From assembly GCF_900116225.1 (NCBI RefSeq), contig NZ_FOZZ01000012.1, forward strand, positions 1-64,000: a stretch of 64,000 nt of DNA, written 5' to 3'. This DNA comes from Sphingobacterium wenxiniae (GTDB lineage: Bacteria; Bacteroidota; Bacteroidia; Sphingobacteriales; Sphingobacteriaceae). Below the pieces are notes generated by a model. It ran no database searches. It saw only the letters and a list, made by a program, of their open reading frames with translations, and was not told where the DNA came from. Numbering within the stretch: the stretch's first letter is position 1; each line of letters begins with the position of its first letter. Positions 17,925 through 25,536 of the stretch are shown piece after piece. The position numbers were made by a program, and so were the translations under genes.

Positions 17925-19661
17925 TTAAAATGAAAAATTTAAACCGCCTAATACATTAAATCCTAGACGAGGATAGTACAGGTAGGTTTGGTATTCTGTA
18001 TTGAACATATTATTCGCTCGCACGAATACACCTAATTGTTTTGTTGCTTTATATTCCGCTCCTGCACTTAGATCCACGAAAGCCGGAACTTCTGCTTTTT
18101 TGAAAGTGCGTGGAGCAGGCGTAGGGAATCCCGTTGAAGCAGGAATATCATCCCAATCTTTTCCATAGCTCAACCCATGGAAAAGCACTTCGGCATCGAT
18201 ATATAACTTCTCAGAAATATTGAATCGCGCATTACCGGCTAAGCGGAGCTTAGGTGTATGCCAAGCCTCTTCTTCTTGTGCGGTAGTATACTGGTCGATG
18301 TTCAAACGTCCACCCAAATTAATCAACTCGGAAAGACGAATATTCAACTCCCCTTCGATACCGAAATGTTTAACCGATTTGTCGCCATCACCATCATAAA
18401 CCATATCAAAACGGAATGGTGTAGATGCGTTATTGGCAAATAATGGCATATTTTCCAGTTGGCGATAAGTAGCTTTTACTTTATAACCAAATGTTGCGCC
18501 GGCATTCCCCTTGATACCTCCGAAGAAATGCAGACGTTCAACCATATTGCGAATCACCAAGTTTTCGCCTAAGAATGGATTTTGACGAGCAAATTCACGA
18601 TAAGAGGCTTTCTTCACGCCACCGTTCACACCTCCGAAAATATGGAAGTATTCAGGTGCTAAAGCGAAATCAACTTCTGCCGCAGGGAAAATGTTGAAGC
18701 TGGTGCTATCGCCAAATTCCGGCACAAGATTCGCACCCAAGGTAATTGCGTAGTTATCTCCTTTAAAACGGATATAAGGGTTTAAAGTCGCTAAAGAGTT
18801 TTTGGTTTGCCCGGTTCCAGCTGGCGTATATGTACCATCTACCGTATTGACGTCCACACTTAAGTTGGCACCAATATTAAACGCACGCACACGCTTATTC
18901 AAATAAGCAGAAACCGCAACTGATGTTTCTTTTGCATTATATTTATCACTGAAAGTATAGGCATCTAATTTAGCCGAATAGTTGAAGGCGTCTTCATTAT
19001 TCGGGTCATAGTTGCTAGTCAGCTCACCAGTGAAATAAATATCATTGAATGTCTGCTTTTCGGGAGTACGGTTCAATGATGTTATGCCATCGTCAGCCAT
19101 CGGAATGCCATAGAAATTGGTTGCATAACGGTTATAACCGACAACTCCATCCACTGTAAACTGTGGCAATATACGGCGACCGAAAACACCTACTTCTTGA
19201 CGTGAAAATTTCTGTCCGTCGAGACTTCCTTTTTGTCCCAGATGCTTCACGAAACCGCCTACCCGCATATCCTCATACGCATCGTAGGAGAAATAGCCTT
19301 CACCCAAAATGGTATTGAAGTTACCGATACCAAATTTCACATAATTGTCCGTCTGATCCTTTGGTGCAGAGAATGGTGTTTCCTGTACATCCAGTTCCTT
19401 CAATCCGGTATTGATATCCAATTTTTTATCGGGAATGCTGCCATAGCTCAGCTTTGGCATATAGCTACGCTTATTGGTCATATCCGGGCTACGACGTATT
19501 TTTACAGCGTCAGCCAAAAGCGGTTTATAATCACGCACGACATCAAAAGAATCTATAGTTACCGGCTTTTCAGGCTCAGTTTGCGCATATGCCTCCCCAC
19601 CTAGTCCAAGCAATAAAGCTACTACTGCGTAATTTCTAAATACTGTTTTATGCAATTTCAT
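17925..19661 (-). CDS. Outer-membrane beta-barrel protein of the TPR-TonB operon
   Basis: A 578-residue exported protein: signal peptide (MKLHKTVFRNYAVVALLLGLGGEAYAQ), a short N-terminal segment (KPLLADAVKIRRSPDM), then many alternating aromatic strand segments and a final NMFNTEYQTYLYYPRLGFNVLGGLNFSF typical of an outer-membrane barrel that ends in Phe. It resembles the barrel of a TonB-dependent receptor but has no complete plug domain. It is encoded 13 nt after the TPR gene and upstream of HU-SPOR, ExbB, ExbD and TonB, so it may be the outer-membrane end of that machine. No ligand can be guessed. Confidence 0.8.
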   Translation of the reverse strand: MKLHKTVFRNYAVVALLLGLGGEAYAQTEPEKPVTIDSFDVVRDYKPLLADAVKIRRSPDMTNKRSYMPKLSYGSIPDKKLDINTGLKELDVQETPFSAPKDQTDNYVKFGIGNFNTILGEGYFSYDAYEDMRVGGFVKHLGQKGSLDGQKFSRQEVGVFGRRILPQFTVDGVVGYNRYATNFYGIPMADDGITSLNRTPEKQTFNDIYFTGELTSNYDPNNEDAFNYSAKLDAYTFSDKYNAKETSVAVSAYLNKRVRAFNIGANLSVDVNTVDGTYTPAGTGQTKNSLATLNPYIRFKGDNYAITLGANLVPEFGDSTSFNIFPAAEVDFALAPEYFHIFGGVNGGVKKASYREFARQNPFLGENLVIRNMVERLHFFGGIKGNAGATFGYKVKATYRQLENMPLFANNASTPFRFDMVYDGDGDKSVKHFGIEGELNIRLSELINLGGRLNIDQYTTAQEEEAWHTPKLRLAGNARFNISEKLYIDAEVLFHGLSYGKDWDDIPASTGFPTPAPRTFKKAEVPAFVDLSAGAEYKATKQLGVFVRANNMFNTEYQTYLYYPRLGFNVLGGLNFSF

Positions 19662-19673
19662 GTAATGTTCGTG

Positions 19674-22600
19674 TTATTTCAATTTTTCCAAACGTGATTT
19701 AGCCTCTTTGATGACCCCGTCTGTTTCATCTTCATAGTTATCGATAATACTTTCCAACGTGGTTTTTGCCTGAAACTTATCGCCTTTAGCAGCATAAGCA
19801 TCCGCCATTAAGATAAATCCTTTTGCTACCCAATAATCATATGACGAGAACGTATTTGAAATATCAAATGCCGATTCTATCGCCTTATCATATTGTTTGG
19901 CTTTCAGCTGCTGCGCAGCGACCAAATAGCGTGCTTCAGCCCCTGTTATTGTTTTACTTTTCAGTGCTGCCAGATTAAATTCTTTCAGCGCGTCTGCATC
20001 TTTATTATTCGCAGCATACGCTTTTCCTGAATACAAATGAGCTAAAGCGATATCTTCTTCAGATGATTTGTCGTATTCCTTCAACAACTTCGCATAATTA
20101 TGTGTCTCCACATAATCTCCTACGTTGTAGAAACTAATCAGCAAGTTTCGGATTGCAAATCCATAGTTGGATTTATACTCCGATGTCAACTCCAGTTTAC
20201 GCAATACCTGAACAGCTTCATTGTAAGCTTTATTCCGCAAATGCAGATTAGCGACTGAAATCAAAGTCTGCTCTGTATAGGCACTGGTCCAATCATTCAT
20301 AATGATATTGAAATCGTGTAGCGCTTCCTGGTCTTTGTGCAAGCGTGCATTACTTTCTCCACGGATAAAGCGCGCATGCTTCTCATTAATAGGCTTCGGA
20401 TATTTATCAAAATAAGCATTCACGGCCTCTACTGCGCCTTGGAAGTTTCCTCTATCAAATAGGTTCTTCGCTACGCCGAAAGCATGAGAATCTTGCTCTG
20501 CCGTACTCAAATTACCAATATTGGTACTGGTCGCATAACGTATATATCCTGCAGCATCGTCCTTATCAAGGTAGATATTCTCAATAGAACGCATCGCTTG
20601 ACGTGCTTCGTCCGTCGTTGCATATTGATCCACCACACGTTGGAATGTTTTCAATGCAGCATCGTTATCTCCCTTATCATACTGTACCAAACCAATAGTT
20701 ATCAATGCACGTGGAACGTAGCTACTTCTTGGGTATTCTTCCACCATTTTTTGCAAACCGGTGATAGCTCCATCATAATTTCCAGTCAGGAAGTACGTAT
20801 ACGGAATTTCAAAAGCGACATCATCTGCATAATTCGATTTCGGAAATTTCTGCACAACAGATTGCAACGTCGCGACCTTACCGCTATTGTCGCCTTGCAA
20901 GCCTTGAATAATCCCCAATTGGAACAAGGCATAATCTTGACTTGGTGCTTTAGAACTGATTAAACGATTATAATATTCTTTTGCACGACCGTAATTTTTC
21001 GTTCCAAAATACGAGTCTGCCAAACGCGCAATAGCGTCATTGCGTGTATTAGCCTCGATACCATCTTTACCACCTGTAGCTAAGAAACGCTCAAAATAGT
21101 TGGCTGCGGTGCTGTATCTGTCATTACGGAACGCTGCATAAGCCAATGCATAATTCGCATAGCTATACACATCTGTTGTACGGGCCGCTGGCAACTGCAG
21201 GAACTTATTGAAATTGGTTACTGCTTCACCATATTTACGCACTTCGTACATCGCTTCCGCTTTCCAATAAATCGCCAAAGCATAGATTTCTTCATCATAT
21301 CGATTTGCTTCCGAACGCATGAACATCGAAATGGCATTTTCAAAAGCACGTTCGTTGTAGAACTCCAGTCCACGGTAATAGGTCACTTTCTGATAAGCAG
21401 CATTTGCCTCTTTACCACGACTGCTCAACCCTTCCAACACATCTACCGCTGCTCGGTAATTTTTGGTACTCAAAAGCACCTCTGCTAATAGGGTTTTAGC
21501 TTCTTCCTGCTTGCTTGGTGTACGGTAAGTATCTAAGTACTCTTGAATAGCATCCAACGCCACTTGGTGGAATTCTAATTCATACGATAGCTTCGCGTAA
21601 TTAAATAAACCTTCTTCTTTCAATTGCGGGTCGAAGTCTAATTTTGAAGCCCGAAAGAAAGCGTTACGTGCACTTTGTTTATTGCCGGTTTTCAAGAACG
21701 CGTCTCCTAAAGTGACCATTGCACTTTGGTAATATGCGTCTGGCTCTGTAAGCTTTTCCAATTCCTGAATAGCTTTTTCATAATCACCTAACTTGTAGGC
21801 GATATAACCGATTTGGTAACTATCTTGGTTGTTTTGGGTCTTTCCTTGGTCCTGTCCTTGGAATTTATCGTAATATTCTTTTGATTTCTGCAGGTCGCCT
21901 TTAATGAAATAGGTGGCTGCTACAACACGAAACATTTCGGTTTCATGCTCCTGCTTGGTTCTATCCAATATCGGCAACGCGTAGCTTAACACATCATCAT
22001 ACCGCTTGTCCAAGAAATAAAGCGCAGTAATATAATACGGATAGCTATTTTCGTAGGTTTTGGAACCGTTGAGTCGTTCAAATTCGTTTAATGCCGTTTT
22101 ATATTCTGCATCTAAATAAGTTAGATAGGCATAATAATAAATAGAAGCTTCCTGATACTGGCTTTTCTCATCTTTCAAACGTTCGAAAAGCGGTTTAGAA
22201 GACATGTAATCATTGGTCATGAACTGGGCATAGGCCAGTTTGAAACGGTATTCTGTATTTTCCGCTCCAGCAAGGTTTTTGCTGTCTATTTTGTGGAACC
22301 ATTCGATAGCTTTGGTATAATCTTGTTTCGCATAATAAGATTTACCAATCTGGAAATACGCAGCTTTCGAATTCGCACTTGCCGGATAATCTTTAATATA
22401 TTTCAAGAAACGATTTTCCGCGTCCGAATCGCCTAATTCCAAAGCACAAATAGCCTGATAATAGCGTACATTCTCTTTGAGCATAGTCAACTCTGCCGTC
22501 TCATCCAGTTGTAAACTGGATTTTGTCCGAATGTCTTCCACCTTGTCAAACTGCTTTGCTGCCGAACTATATTTCCCTCGTTCGAACAACTCCATACCAG

Positions 22601-22703
22601 TCTTATATGCGTTGTTGATATCTTGCCAAGCTGTCTGCTGGGCAAATGAAGCGGTACTCATCATACCCAACGCAACCCCTACACCATAGATTTTTTTATA
22701 CAT
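19674..22703 (-). CDS. Large periplasmic tetratricopeptide repeat protein
   Basis: About 1009 residues with a signal peptide (MYKKIYGVGVALGMMSTASFAQQ) followed by at least fifteen TPR-like helical pairs; examples are AAYFQIGKSYYAKQDYTKAIEWFHKI, DSYQIGYIAYKLGDYEKAIQELEKL and ALITIGLVQYDKGDNDAALKTFQRVV. The ATG at 22703 is chosen since it starts the signal peptide; the longer frame begins with a TTG. Such proteins scaffold envelope complexes, similar to CpoB/YbgF in Tol-Pal. It is the first gene of a seven-gene operon that also encodes the barrel, HU-SPOR, ExbB, ExbD and TonB proteins and FolC. Confidence 0.85.
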   Translation of the reverse strand: MYKKIYGVGVALGMMSTASFAQQTAWQDINNAYKTGMELFERGKYSSAAKQFDKVEDIRTKSSLQLDETAELTMLKENVRYYQAICALELGDSDAENRFLKYIKDYPASANSKAAYFQIGKSYYAKQDYTKAIEWFHKIDSKNLAGAENTEYRFKLAYAQFMTNDYMSSKPLFERLKDEKSQYQEASIYYYAYLTYLDAEYKTALNEFERLNGSKTYENSYPYYITALYFLDKRYDDVLSYALPILDRTKQEHETEMFRVVAATYFIKGDLQKSKEYYDKFQGQDQGKTQNNQDSYQIGYIAYKLGDYEKAIQELEKLTEPDAYYQSAMVTLGDAFLKTGNKQSARNAFFRASKLDFDPQLKEEGLFNYAKLSYELEFHQVALDAIQEYLDTYRTPSKQEEAKTLLAEVLLSTKNYRAAVDVLEGLSSRGKEANAAYQKVTYYRGLEFYNERAFENAISMFMRSEANRYDEEIYALAIYWKAEAMYEVRKYGEAVTNFNKFLQLPAARTTDVYSYANYALAYAAFRNDRYSTAANYFERFLATGGKDGIEANTRNDAIARLADSYFGTKNYGRAKEYYNRLISSKAPSQDYALFQLGIIQGLQGDNSGKVATLQSVVQKFPKSNYADDVAFEIPYTYFLTGNYDGAITGLQKMVEEYPRSSYVPRALITIGLVQYDKGDNDAALKTFQRVVDQYATTDEARQAMRSIENIYLDKDDAAGYIRYATSTNIGNLSTAEQDSHAFGVAKNLFDRGNFQGAVEAVNAYFDKYPKPINEKHARFIRGESNARLHKDQEALHDFNIIMNDWTSAYTEQTLISVANLHLRNKAYNEAVQVLRKLELTSEYKSNYGFAIRNLLISFYNVGDYVETHNYAKLLKEYDKSSEEDIALAHLYSGKAYAANNKDADALKEFNLAALKSKTITGAEARYLVAAQQLKAKQYDKAIESAFDISNTFSSYDYWVAKGFILMADAYAAKGDKFQAKTTLESIIDNYEDETDGVIKEAKSRLEKLK

Positions 22704-22817
22704 ACTTAATATTAAGTAAAAAATGAACTTGTGCGTGCTTATCTGCAAAAGCAGGATTAACCCCGTTCACGCAAGTGTCATTGTCTTTGAAAAACAATTT
22801 ATTCTAATGAAAAATAT

Positions 22818-22825
22818 CAAAATTA
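22818..22825 (-). promoter_or_regulatory. Possible -7 element for the TPR-TonB operon
   Basis: On the minus strand TAATTTTG matches TAnnTTTG, 115 nt upstream of the TPR start. No -33 TTG is at the usual distance, so support is weak. Confidence 0.25.
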
Positions 22826-22829
22826 CACC

Positions 22830-23247
22830 TATAGTACATTCCTTCTGAATGACACTATATTCAGCATACTAAATTAACAGTAAAGTACCAAGTTTTCCGC
22901 AAAAGTTGTTAACATCTGTTAATAACCGTCTTTATAACGCGTATATCGTCCAAAAAATATGCCTGGGGTGGTTTTGTCACCCGTATTTTCACATTTATTA
23001 ACGTTTGGAGAGTAACAATATGAAGTGTCTGCTTCTCTTTTAGCTTGGAACTTTCTCGTCCCCGCCCGTCCGAGGATTCAAGCTCACATTCTCCTTTTGC
23101 ATTTCTAATGCAACCGTCGTAGTACGTACTCGTTACCGCTATCGCTTAAACGAATACGAGGTAGAACTGGTTCGATCGTGTCGCTCGGATCTATAAGAAA
23201 AGGAAGCCAGAAGTTTAAAAGCTATACGCAACTCCCGTGTACACGGG
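22830..23247. other. Gene-free intergenic stretch with inverted repeats
   Basis: No reading frame with gene-like content is seen. From about 23030 the base composition becomes richer in G and C than the flanks. An inverted repeat CGTACTCGTT-N14-AACGAATACG (one mismatch) lies at 23125-23158, and a 14-bp perfect palindrome CCCGTGTACACGGG lies at 23234-23247, next to the PIN gene stop. The region may encode a structured RNA or be the remnant of a mobile or RNA element; neither can be confirmed by eye. Confidence 0.4.
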
Positions 23248-23673
23248 TTATCGCCTATTATTAAACACAAAATTTAGCTTGTGTGCTGTATAGTCTTCAA
23301 ACTTTCGGACAGAGGAAATGAGGATAAGTTTATCGGTAATCGCATGCGAGATGATTGCATGGTCAAAAGGGTCATTGTGATTTTTAGAGATACGGAGCCC
23401 TGCCAGTGTCTTGGTATGCTCTTTTGCGAATGGGAGGATTTCTATAAAGTAGTCTTTTTCGATAGCTTTCTGCAGTTCTGTAGAGGTTTTATATTTTTTA
23501 GCTTTAATCTTGCCAATACGATAGAGTTGTAAAAGTTCTGTAACCGAAATAGAACTGACATATAACCGATTATTATAATCTTCCATCAAACTCTTAACAT
23601 CAGAAGAAATATCATCCAATTCCGATGACATTAAAAACATCAAAATATTCGTATCTAACAGATAACGCGCCAT
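23248..23673 (-). CDS. PIN-domain ribonuclease toxin (VapC-like)
   Basis: A 141-residue PIN-domain protein, expected to be a Mg-dependent endoribonuclease. The acidic centre is visible: D7 in YLLDTNI, E46 in VSSISVTELLQL and the later Asp residues in NHNDPFDHAIISHA, with ISSVRKFEDY towards the end in the place of the last one. It follows a 55-codon gene on the same strand by 6 nt, in the order antitoxin then toxin. This is the usual layout of VapBC modules. The RNA target (often initiator tRNA or rRNA in VapC proteins) cannot be read from the sequence. Confidence 0.85.
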   Translation of the reverse strand: MARYLLDTNILMFLMSSELDDISSDVKSLMEDYNNRLYVSSISVTELLQLYRIGKIKAKKYKTSTELQKAIEKDYFIEILPFAKEHTKTLAGLRISKNHNDPFDHAIISHAITDKLILISSVRKFEDYTAHKLNFVFNNRR

Positions 23674-23679
23674 GCCGTA

Positions 23680-23847
23680 CTATTTCAAAACAGCTCTCAT
23701 ATCTACGATTTCAATACCTGGATCATTTTTATATTTCAAAACAGCCTCCCAGGTTTTAGATATTCTTTTTGCAGGCGCTTTCTCCTCTGTTTTTACTGCT
23801 GATTGTATAGCTTTTTTCTTTTCTATTTTCTTTACTGTTGCTCCCAT
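23680..23847 (-). CDS. Small VapB-like antitoxin candidate
   Basis: A 55-residue frame, translated here from the minus strand, begins MGATVKKIEKKKAIQSAVKT and ends DPGIEIVDMRAVLK. It is lysine-rich in the first half and has a short acidic tail, as antitoxins that bind PIN toxins often do; TWEAVLKYKNDPGIEIVDMR may be the toxin-clasping part. The stop is six nt from the toxin ATG, so the two are surely co-transcribed. No clear DNA-binding fold (AbrB, RHH or Phd) is evident in the N-terminal half. The call rests on position and size; at 55 codons it is below the length many annotation pipelines keep. Confidence 0.6.
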   Translation of the reverse strand: MGATVKKIEKKKAIQSAVKTEEKAPAKRISKTWEAVLKYKNDPGIEIVDMRAVLK

Positions 23848-23930
23848 ATCGCTAATATTTAATTCCTACCCAACCAAAGATAAGGTATTTTTAATTAAGA
23901 CTATAAACAAGAAGAATCGTTTAAAACAGA

Positions 23931-24869
23931 TTATCCGCGCTGTCCAGCCAACAAGTATAACACTGCCATACGTACTGCAACACCATTCTCGACTTGATCA
24001 AGGATAATTGCATGTTTGCTATCAGCTACGTCAGAGGTGATCTCCACACCACGGTTGATTGGCCCCGGATGCATAATCGTGATTTCTTTATCCAGTGAAT
24101 CCAATATCTGTTTATTCAGTCCGTACAACATGGAATATTCGCGCAGGGATGGGAAATAAGCAATATCTTGGCGCTCCAACTGAATACGCAACATATTCGC
24201 GACATCACACCAGTTCAAAGCTTTCATCAAATCATGTTCTACTTTAACACCGAGCGAGGTAATATACTTCGGAATCAATGTCGTTGGTCCGCATACCATA
24301 ACTTCTGCACCTTGTTTTTGTAGGCATAAGATATTGGATAACGCTACGCGAGAGTGCAAAATATCTCCAATTATAGCTACCTTACGTCCAGCTACATCAC
24401 CAAAACGCTCGCGGATAGAGAACGAATCCAACAACGCCTGTGTAGGATGTTCGTGTGCACCATCTCCGGCATTGACAATCTGTGCATCCACATGTTTGCT
24501 CAAGAACACCCCTGCTCCTGCATACGGATGACGCATCACAATCATATCCACTTTCATCGCTAGAATATTATTGACCGTATCAATCAGGGTTTCTCCTTTA
24601 CTAACAGATGATGACGATGCGGCGAAATTAATCGTATCGGCAGATAAGCGTTTTTCAGCTAGTTCAAAAGAAAGGCGTGTACGGGTAGAGTTTTCAAAGA
24701 AAACATTGGCAATAGTAATATCGCGCAAGGATGGAACTTTTTTGATTGGACGATTAAGCACTTCCTTAAAATTGGAAGCTGTGTCCAATATGAGTTGAAT
24801 ATCGTTTTCGTTTAGGTCTTTGATACCCAACAAATGTCGCGTAATTAGCTGTTGCGTTGTTGTAGACAT
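23931..24869 (-). CDS. pyrB: Aspartate carbamoyltransferase catalytic subunit
   Basis: A 312-residue transcarbamoylase that joins carbamoyl phosphate and aspartate in pyrimidine synthesis. The carbamoyl-phosphate site is FFENSTRTRLSFELAEKRL (STRTR motif, about 55-60), with DGAHEHPTQALLDSFSIRE (HPTQ) and IMHPGPINRGVEI in the C-terminal half. Length is that of the catalytic chain. It follows pyrR by 24 nt, a classical pairing that lets PyrR control it through UMP sensing. No regulatory chain gene (pyrI) is in the window. Confidence 0.96.
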   Translation of the reverse strand: MSTTTQQLITRHLLGIKDLNENDIQLILDTASNFKEVLNRPIKKVPSLRDITIANVFFENSTRTRLSFELAEKRLSADTINFAASSSSVSKGETLIDTVNNILAMKVDMIVMRHPYAGAGVFLSKHVDAQIVNAGDGAHEHPTQALLDSFSIRERFGDVAGRKVAIIGDILHSRVALSNILCLQKQGAEVMVCGPTTLIPKYITSLGVKVEHDLMKALNWCDVANMLRIQLERQDIAYFPSLREYSMLYGLNKQILDSLDKEITIMHPGPINRGVEITSDVADSKHAIILDQVENGVAVRMAVLYLLAGQRG

Positions 24870-24893
24870 GTTGTTTTTAATTTTCTATCGTCC

Positions 24894-25439
24894 TTATTGT
24901 TTTTCTGTCACCAATTCGATGCTATCGACTCCGTCCACTTCTTCCCAGCTAACAATTACTTTCTGCGAGTCGATGGAGTCAACCTGTATACCGATATAGT
25001 CTGGCTGGATAGGAATCTGTCTGGAAAACCGACGGTCTACCAGCACCATCAATTCCATCTTGCCCGAACGCCCAAACGCTTGCATAGCGTCCATTGCCGA
25101 GCGGATAGTTCTACCTGTCCAAAGTACATCATCAATCAGAATTACCGATTTCCCGTCCACCATAAAATCAATCTGGGTGCTGTTGGCGGCTAATGGGCTG
25201 GATCCTTTCATACGAAAATCATCCCGATAAAAGGTAATATCCAAAATCCCCAGTTGCACCTCCACTCCTGTTATAGATTTGATTTCCTTTTGGATACGTT
25301 TGGCTAAATATGTACCCCTTGGTTGGATACCGATCAAAACCGCATCAGAAAAATCACCATGATTTTCAATCAGTTGTTGACAAAGACGTTTGATTGTTAT
25401 CTGAAACTTAGCTCCTTCTAATAAATTCGATTGCTTCAT
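24894..25439 (-). CDS. pyrR: Bifunctional pyr operon regulator / uracil phosphoribosyltransferase
   Basis: A 181-residue PRTase-fold protein. The PRPP-binding loop is SVILIDDVLWTGRTIRSAMDA (about 96-115), with GIQPRGTYLAKRIQKEIK near 38 and VDRRFSRQIPIQPDYIGIQVDS towards the end, both characteristic of PyrR. It binds UMP and, in Gram-positive bacteria, an attenuator stem in pyr mRNA; in Bacteroidota direct attenuation is not proven. It is the first gene of pyrR-pyrB. I saw no clear PyrR anti-anti-terminator in the 24-nt spacer. Confidence 0.93.
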   Translation of the reverse strand: MKQSNLLEGAKFQITIKRLCQQLIENHGDFSDAVLIGIQPRGTYLAKRIQKEIKSITGVEVQLGILDITFYRDDFRMKGSSPLAANSTQIDFMVDGKSVILIDDVLWTGRTIRSAMDAMQAFGRSGKMELMVLVDRRFSRQIPIQPDYIGIQVDSIDSQKVIVSWEEVDGVDSIELVTEKQ

Positions 25440-25474
25440 GATGGGAATGTTTAAGCAAAAATAGGGTATTTTTT

Positions 25475-25530
25475 TATACTTCCGAAGAGGAAAATTATAC
25501 TTCCGAAGTCATGAGGACTCCGGAAGTATA
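25475..25530 (-). repeat. Palindromic TATACTTCCGAAGT repeat, probable terminator of the GT117 gene
   Basis: TATACTTCCGAAGTC (25496-25510) pairs with GACTCCGGAAGTATA (25516-25530) with one mismatch, and another half-copy TATACTTCCGAAG lies at 25475-25488. On the minus strand a T-run follows the last half-copy, so it can end the GT117 transcript 7 nt after its stop. The core is shared with 13279-13313. Confidence 0.6.
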
Positions 25531-25536
25531 ACAATA

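Noticed and set aside
23234..23247. Palindrome CCCGTGTACACGGG as terminator of the toxin gene
   Set aside because: It has no T-run on the minus strand after it, so only a structural role could be claimed.
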